A DNA stretch of 64,000 bases from Prado023 sp963700475 (GTDB lineage: Bacteria > Actinomycetota > Actinomycetes > S36-B12 > CAIYMF01). The notes beneath the pieces are model-generated. The model saw only the letters and a list, made by a program, of their open reading frames with translations, was not told the origin of the DNA and searched no databases. Shown here piece by piece: positions 61,838 through 64,000 of the stretch. Made by a program: the position numbers and the translations under genes. The stretch covers positions 62,001 to 126,000 of the forward strand of contig CAVOXR010000005.1 of assembly GCA_963700475.1 (NCBI GenBank), in the 5' to 3' direction. Every line of letters begins with the position of its first letter. The first letter of the stretch is position 1.

Positions 61838-62371
61838 GTGAACACCAATACACACAGCCCCATCCGACGCCTCGCGACATCGGCGGCCCTAGCGCTGTCG
61901 CTGGGGGCGCTCGTGGCACCGTCCGCGCTCGCAGCCAACCAGCAGGCCACCAGCCCTTATGGCACGTTCACGTGCTCGGACGGGCGCACCTTCGATATCA
62001 CGGGGATGCCCTCGCCCAGGTTCCCGATCCAGGTCGGCTTCATGGACGGCAGGGGCGTCGTCGCCCGCTGGTTCGACCAGTCGTTCCGCGCCGAGATCGT
62101 CGCACCTGCCCAAGTGGCGGATGTCGCCGAAGTCTTGGCTCCGGACCCGTTCTCGGGTGCCGCGAACAGGAGCCGTAGGGCGAGCTCCCCGGACCTGTCC
62201 GGCCTGGCAACCTGCACCAGTGCCCAGGACGCCGTCAACACGTGGGTGCTGGACGCGGAGACCGTCTCATTGTTCGGGCTGGACGAGTCCTTCATCGGGG
62301 CCTCCGTTCATGTCCACGAGGTGTCCAGCCTGACCGTGTACATCAACGCAAAGCAGGTCGCTGCGCGCTGA
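61838..62371 (+). CDS. Secreted protein, unknown function
   Basis: A 177-residue exported protein. GTG 61838 is chosen because GAGAGG lies seven bases upstream; an ATG 15 bases earlier would place the RBS inside the gene. Signal peptide LATSAALALSLGALVAPSAL, then AANQQ. The mature part starts with a compact unit containing TFTCSDGRTFDITGMPSPRF, and a second Cys (GLATCTSAQDAV) allows one disulfide. No domain recognised. Confidence 0.65.
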   Translation: MNTNTHSPIRRLATSAALALSLGALVAPSALAANQQATSPYGTFTCSDGRTFDITGMPSPRFPIQVGFMDGRGVVARWFDQSFRAEIVAPAQVADVAEVLAPDPFSGAANRSRRASSPDLSGLATCTSAQDAVNTWVLDAETVSLFGLDESFIGASVHVHEVSSLTVYINAKQVAAR

Positions 62372-62428
62372 GGTCCCGTCGCGGCTCACCCGCGGCTTGA
62401 CGGGTGGGCCAGCACCGCGCCCGTGCCG

Positions 62429-63052
62429 TCACCTGCGATGGGGAGCTCTCACCGCAACCAGGCCCAGCCACAGGGGGATGATCAGGTTGGCGATCCAGTA
62501 GGTGAAGGGCACCACCAGCAGCACGGCCACGGTCGCACCAGTGACCCGGCTGGCTCGGGGCAGGTTGGGGCTGGCCGCGGCCGCCACCAGGAGGGCGAGT
62601 GCTGGCCCGACCATCGTGAGGCTGAACGTGTTGAGGACGACGAGTGTGGCCTCGCCAAGGCCGGCGCCCGGGTCGGTGACGCCGTTCGTCGCCACAACTG
62701 ATCCGGCCGCGAAGCTGGCGTAGTAGGCAAGCATCAGGACGGCCACGGATGCCCCGGAAGCCGCGATCACGCGGCCCGTCGTGCCTCCTGCGGACCGGGA
62801 GAGGCGGGTGCTGGCCAGGATCAGCCCGGCGCATGCGAGGGCGGCCGCCCAGGCCACAGCATGCATCTTCATGTTGTTGGACATGAGGTCGTCGGTGATG
62901 CCGGCGCCCGTCGTCGAACTCAGAGGATCGCCGAGCAGGAAGATGAGTGCGCTACCGGTCACTCCTGCGGCGGCACTGATGGGGCCTGCAAGGGATCGGC
63001 GGCCGCTGGACTCCTCGATGGGGCGCTGGTGGGGCATGGTCTCGGTGGTCAT
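62429..63052 (-). CDS. Six-helix membrane protein
   Basis: A 207-residue membrane protein. ATG 63052 follows AGGAGG; the frame continues upstream without coding character. Helices lie at about residues 22-42, 63-83, 92-115, 133-158, 168-188 and 190-203. SNNMKMHAVAWAAALACAGL and NTFSLTMVGPALALLVAAAA mark two of them. No family recognised. Divergent from the kinase gene at 63220. Confidence 0.65.
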   Translation of the reverse strand: MTTETMPHQRPIEESSGRRSLAGPISAAAGVTGSALIFLLGDPLSSTTGAGITDDLMSNNMKMHAVAWAAALACAGLILASTRLSRSAGGTTGRVIAASGASVAVLMLAYYASFAAGSVVATNGVTDPGAGLGEATLVVLNTFSLTMVGPALALLVAAAASPNLPRASRVTGATVAVLLVVPFTYWIANLIIPLWLGLVAVRAPHRR

Positions 63053-63219
63053 GGTTCCTCCTGTGTCGGTCCCGGAAGCCCGGGGTGGCGGGAGGGCCCG
63101 TGCGGGCCCTCGGGACGACCCTGCTGCGCGCAACGGGGAAGGGTCCTCCACCTTCCGGCCAAACCGACTCATCCTCATGGCAGAGGCCGAGCAGGCTCAC
63201 CCGTGCGTACCATCCGGGG

Positions 63220-64000
63220 ATGCGCGGTGAGATCCGATCGGTCGACGTGGGGGCCTTTGCGGCTGCACTGGTCGCGAGCCAGGTGGAGATATCGATGGCG
63301 GCAGACCAGGTCACCGGTTCGTTGGGGGCAGTGCGGCTCTTCGCCGCCGTCGTCTGCGCTGCGCTCGTGCTGGTCCGGGCGTGGCCGCTCGGAGCCGTTC
63401 TCGTCGCCACGGTCGGGATGACCGGCCTTGCACTTGTTGCCACGGCGCCGATCGCCATCCCGTTCCTGGTCCTGCTCTTCCTGTTGGGGAACCTCGGGTG
63501 GCGAGCGACCAGGCGCGACGGACTCCTGGGCGTCGCGGCGGCGGCCGCTGGCCTGGTGATCGCCGAGATTGGCGCTGGTGACTTCACTTCCGGAGATCTA
63601 CTGGTGAACCTCGTGGTCGGAGGGGCGGCGTGGCTCGCGCCCCATCTCGTGCGCGTTGCCACCGACCGGAAGGTCGCAGTCGAGGTGGCAGCCGAGCGAA
63701 TGGCGGGAGCCGCGGTGGAGCAGGAGCGGGTCCGCATCGCCAGGGACCTGCACGACACGGTGGCGCACGCGGTGAGCGTGATGACCCTGCAGGCAGGCGC
63801 CGCACGCCAGAACCTGGACGACCGCGACTCGATTGAGTCGGCTCTGCTCGCGATCGAGCGCAGCGGCCGGGCCGCGATGGAGGACCTGCACGGCTTCCTC
63901 GGACTGCTCAAGGCGGACCGGGAGCCGGAGTCCCCTGGGCTGGGTGACTTGGACCACCTGCTCGACGGTCTTCGCGCCACCGGGTGCGAGGTTCGCGCGG
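63220..64000 (+). CDS. HisKA_3-type sensor histidine kinase, runs off the window
   Basis: The first 260 codons of a kinase. About five helices (residues 12-145; VVCAALVLVRAWPLGAVLVA, PFLVLLFLLGNLGW) are followed by a coil and His178 in RIARDLHDTVAHAVSVM, then the dimerisation helix (SIESALLAIERSGRAAMEDL). The ATPase domain would begin at the window end. It resembles the kinase at 59.6 kb in layout but not closely in the membrane part. A response regulator probably follows outside. Confidence 0.88.
   Translation, partial: MRGEIRSVDVGAFAAALVASQVEISMAADQVTGSLGAVRLFAAVVCAALVLVRAWPLGAVLVATVGMTGLALVATAPIAIPFLVLLFLLGNLGWRATRRDGLLGVAAAAAGLVIAEIGAGDFTSGDLLVNLVVGGAAWLAPHLVRVATDRKVAVEVAAERMAGAAVEQERVRIARDLHDTVAHAVSVMTLQAGAARQNLDDRDSIESALLAIERSGRAAMEDLHGFLGLLKADREPESPGLGDLDHLLDGLRATGCEVRA

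Noticed and set aside
1..64000. CRISPR arrays, insertion sequences, prophage or attachment sites
   Set aside because: I found no regularly spaced repeats, no transposase or integrase motifs and no direct-repeat-flanked tRNA in the window.

Overview
The window is GC-rich throughout, uses GTG and TTG starts freely, and carries actinobacterial hallmarks: MmyB-type regulator debris, NlpC/P60 and lamin-tail nuclease proteins, DUF4239 and DUF4386 membrane proteins, and an nSTAND/WD40 receptor. It is chromosomal DNA of a member of the Actinomycetota. I cannot place it further because there is no rRNA or other marker gene. I saw no tRNA, CRISPR array, transposase, integrase or phage gene.

Layout. 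0-9.6 kb is a ragged accessory stretch: a frameshifted APC permease, then a graveyard of gene tails (amidase, MmyB-type regulator, SRPBCC protein, HD/LuxR regulator, GNAT) among small intact genes (VOC protein, DUF4287, DHFR-like reductase, DUF1801, a berberine-bridge-type FAD oxidase). 9.6-17.3 kb holds a K+ channel, then a MerR regulator divergent from a five-gene operon: NAD-dependent epimerase, TPP-dependent E1 alpha and E1 beta without E2 or E3, a VOC-VOC-SRPBCC fusion, and a zinc dehydrogenase. This looks like a self-contained catabolic module of unknown substrate. 17.5-21.4 kb is one 1316-residue HTH-nSTAND-TM-WD40 receptor, closed by two perfect hairpins.

22-41 kb is a mixed metabolic region: a TetR-controlled DUF4386 protein, isochorismatase-like and PEP-mutase-like enzymes, secreted tripeptidyl-peptidase-like and other alpha/beta hydrolases, a GNAT-DUF4440 fusion, a PAP2 phosphatase with a 114-bp in-frame tandem duplication, acyl-CoA dehydrogenase, CorA, a cytidylate-kinase-like protein, a secreted protein, a thioesterase, a PLP decarboxylase coupled to DUF309, and a GH3 glycosidase. 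41-48.5 kb has a MarR/MFS pair divergent from a dinucleotide-binding enzyme, then a KimA-like K+ permease overlapping a short KdpD-like kinase and a KdpE-like regulator, with an 11-bp-period direct repeat upstream.

48.6-58.5 kb holds an enoyl-CoA hydratase, DoxX, nitronate monooxygenase, SRPBCC protein, a MarR-led three-gene operon with an 18-bp palindrome touching its start codon, and a cell-surface set (NlpC/P60 hydrolase, coiled-coil secreted protein, SNase-lamin-tail nuclease). 58.5-64 kb holds a YCII protein, a NarL-type two-component pair, small membrane and secreted proteins, and the start of a second HisKA_3 kinase.

A recurring oddity is single-base frameshifts in otherwise well-conserved genes. 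At least eight are repaired by removing one base from a run of G or C, which suggests consensus errors in this assembly rather than true pseudogenes. The truncated gene tails are a separate matter: they lack large parts and are real decay.
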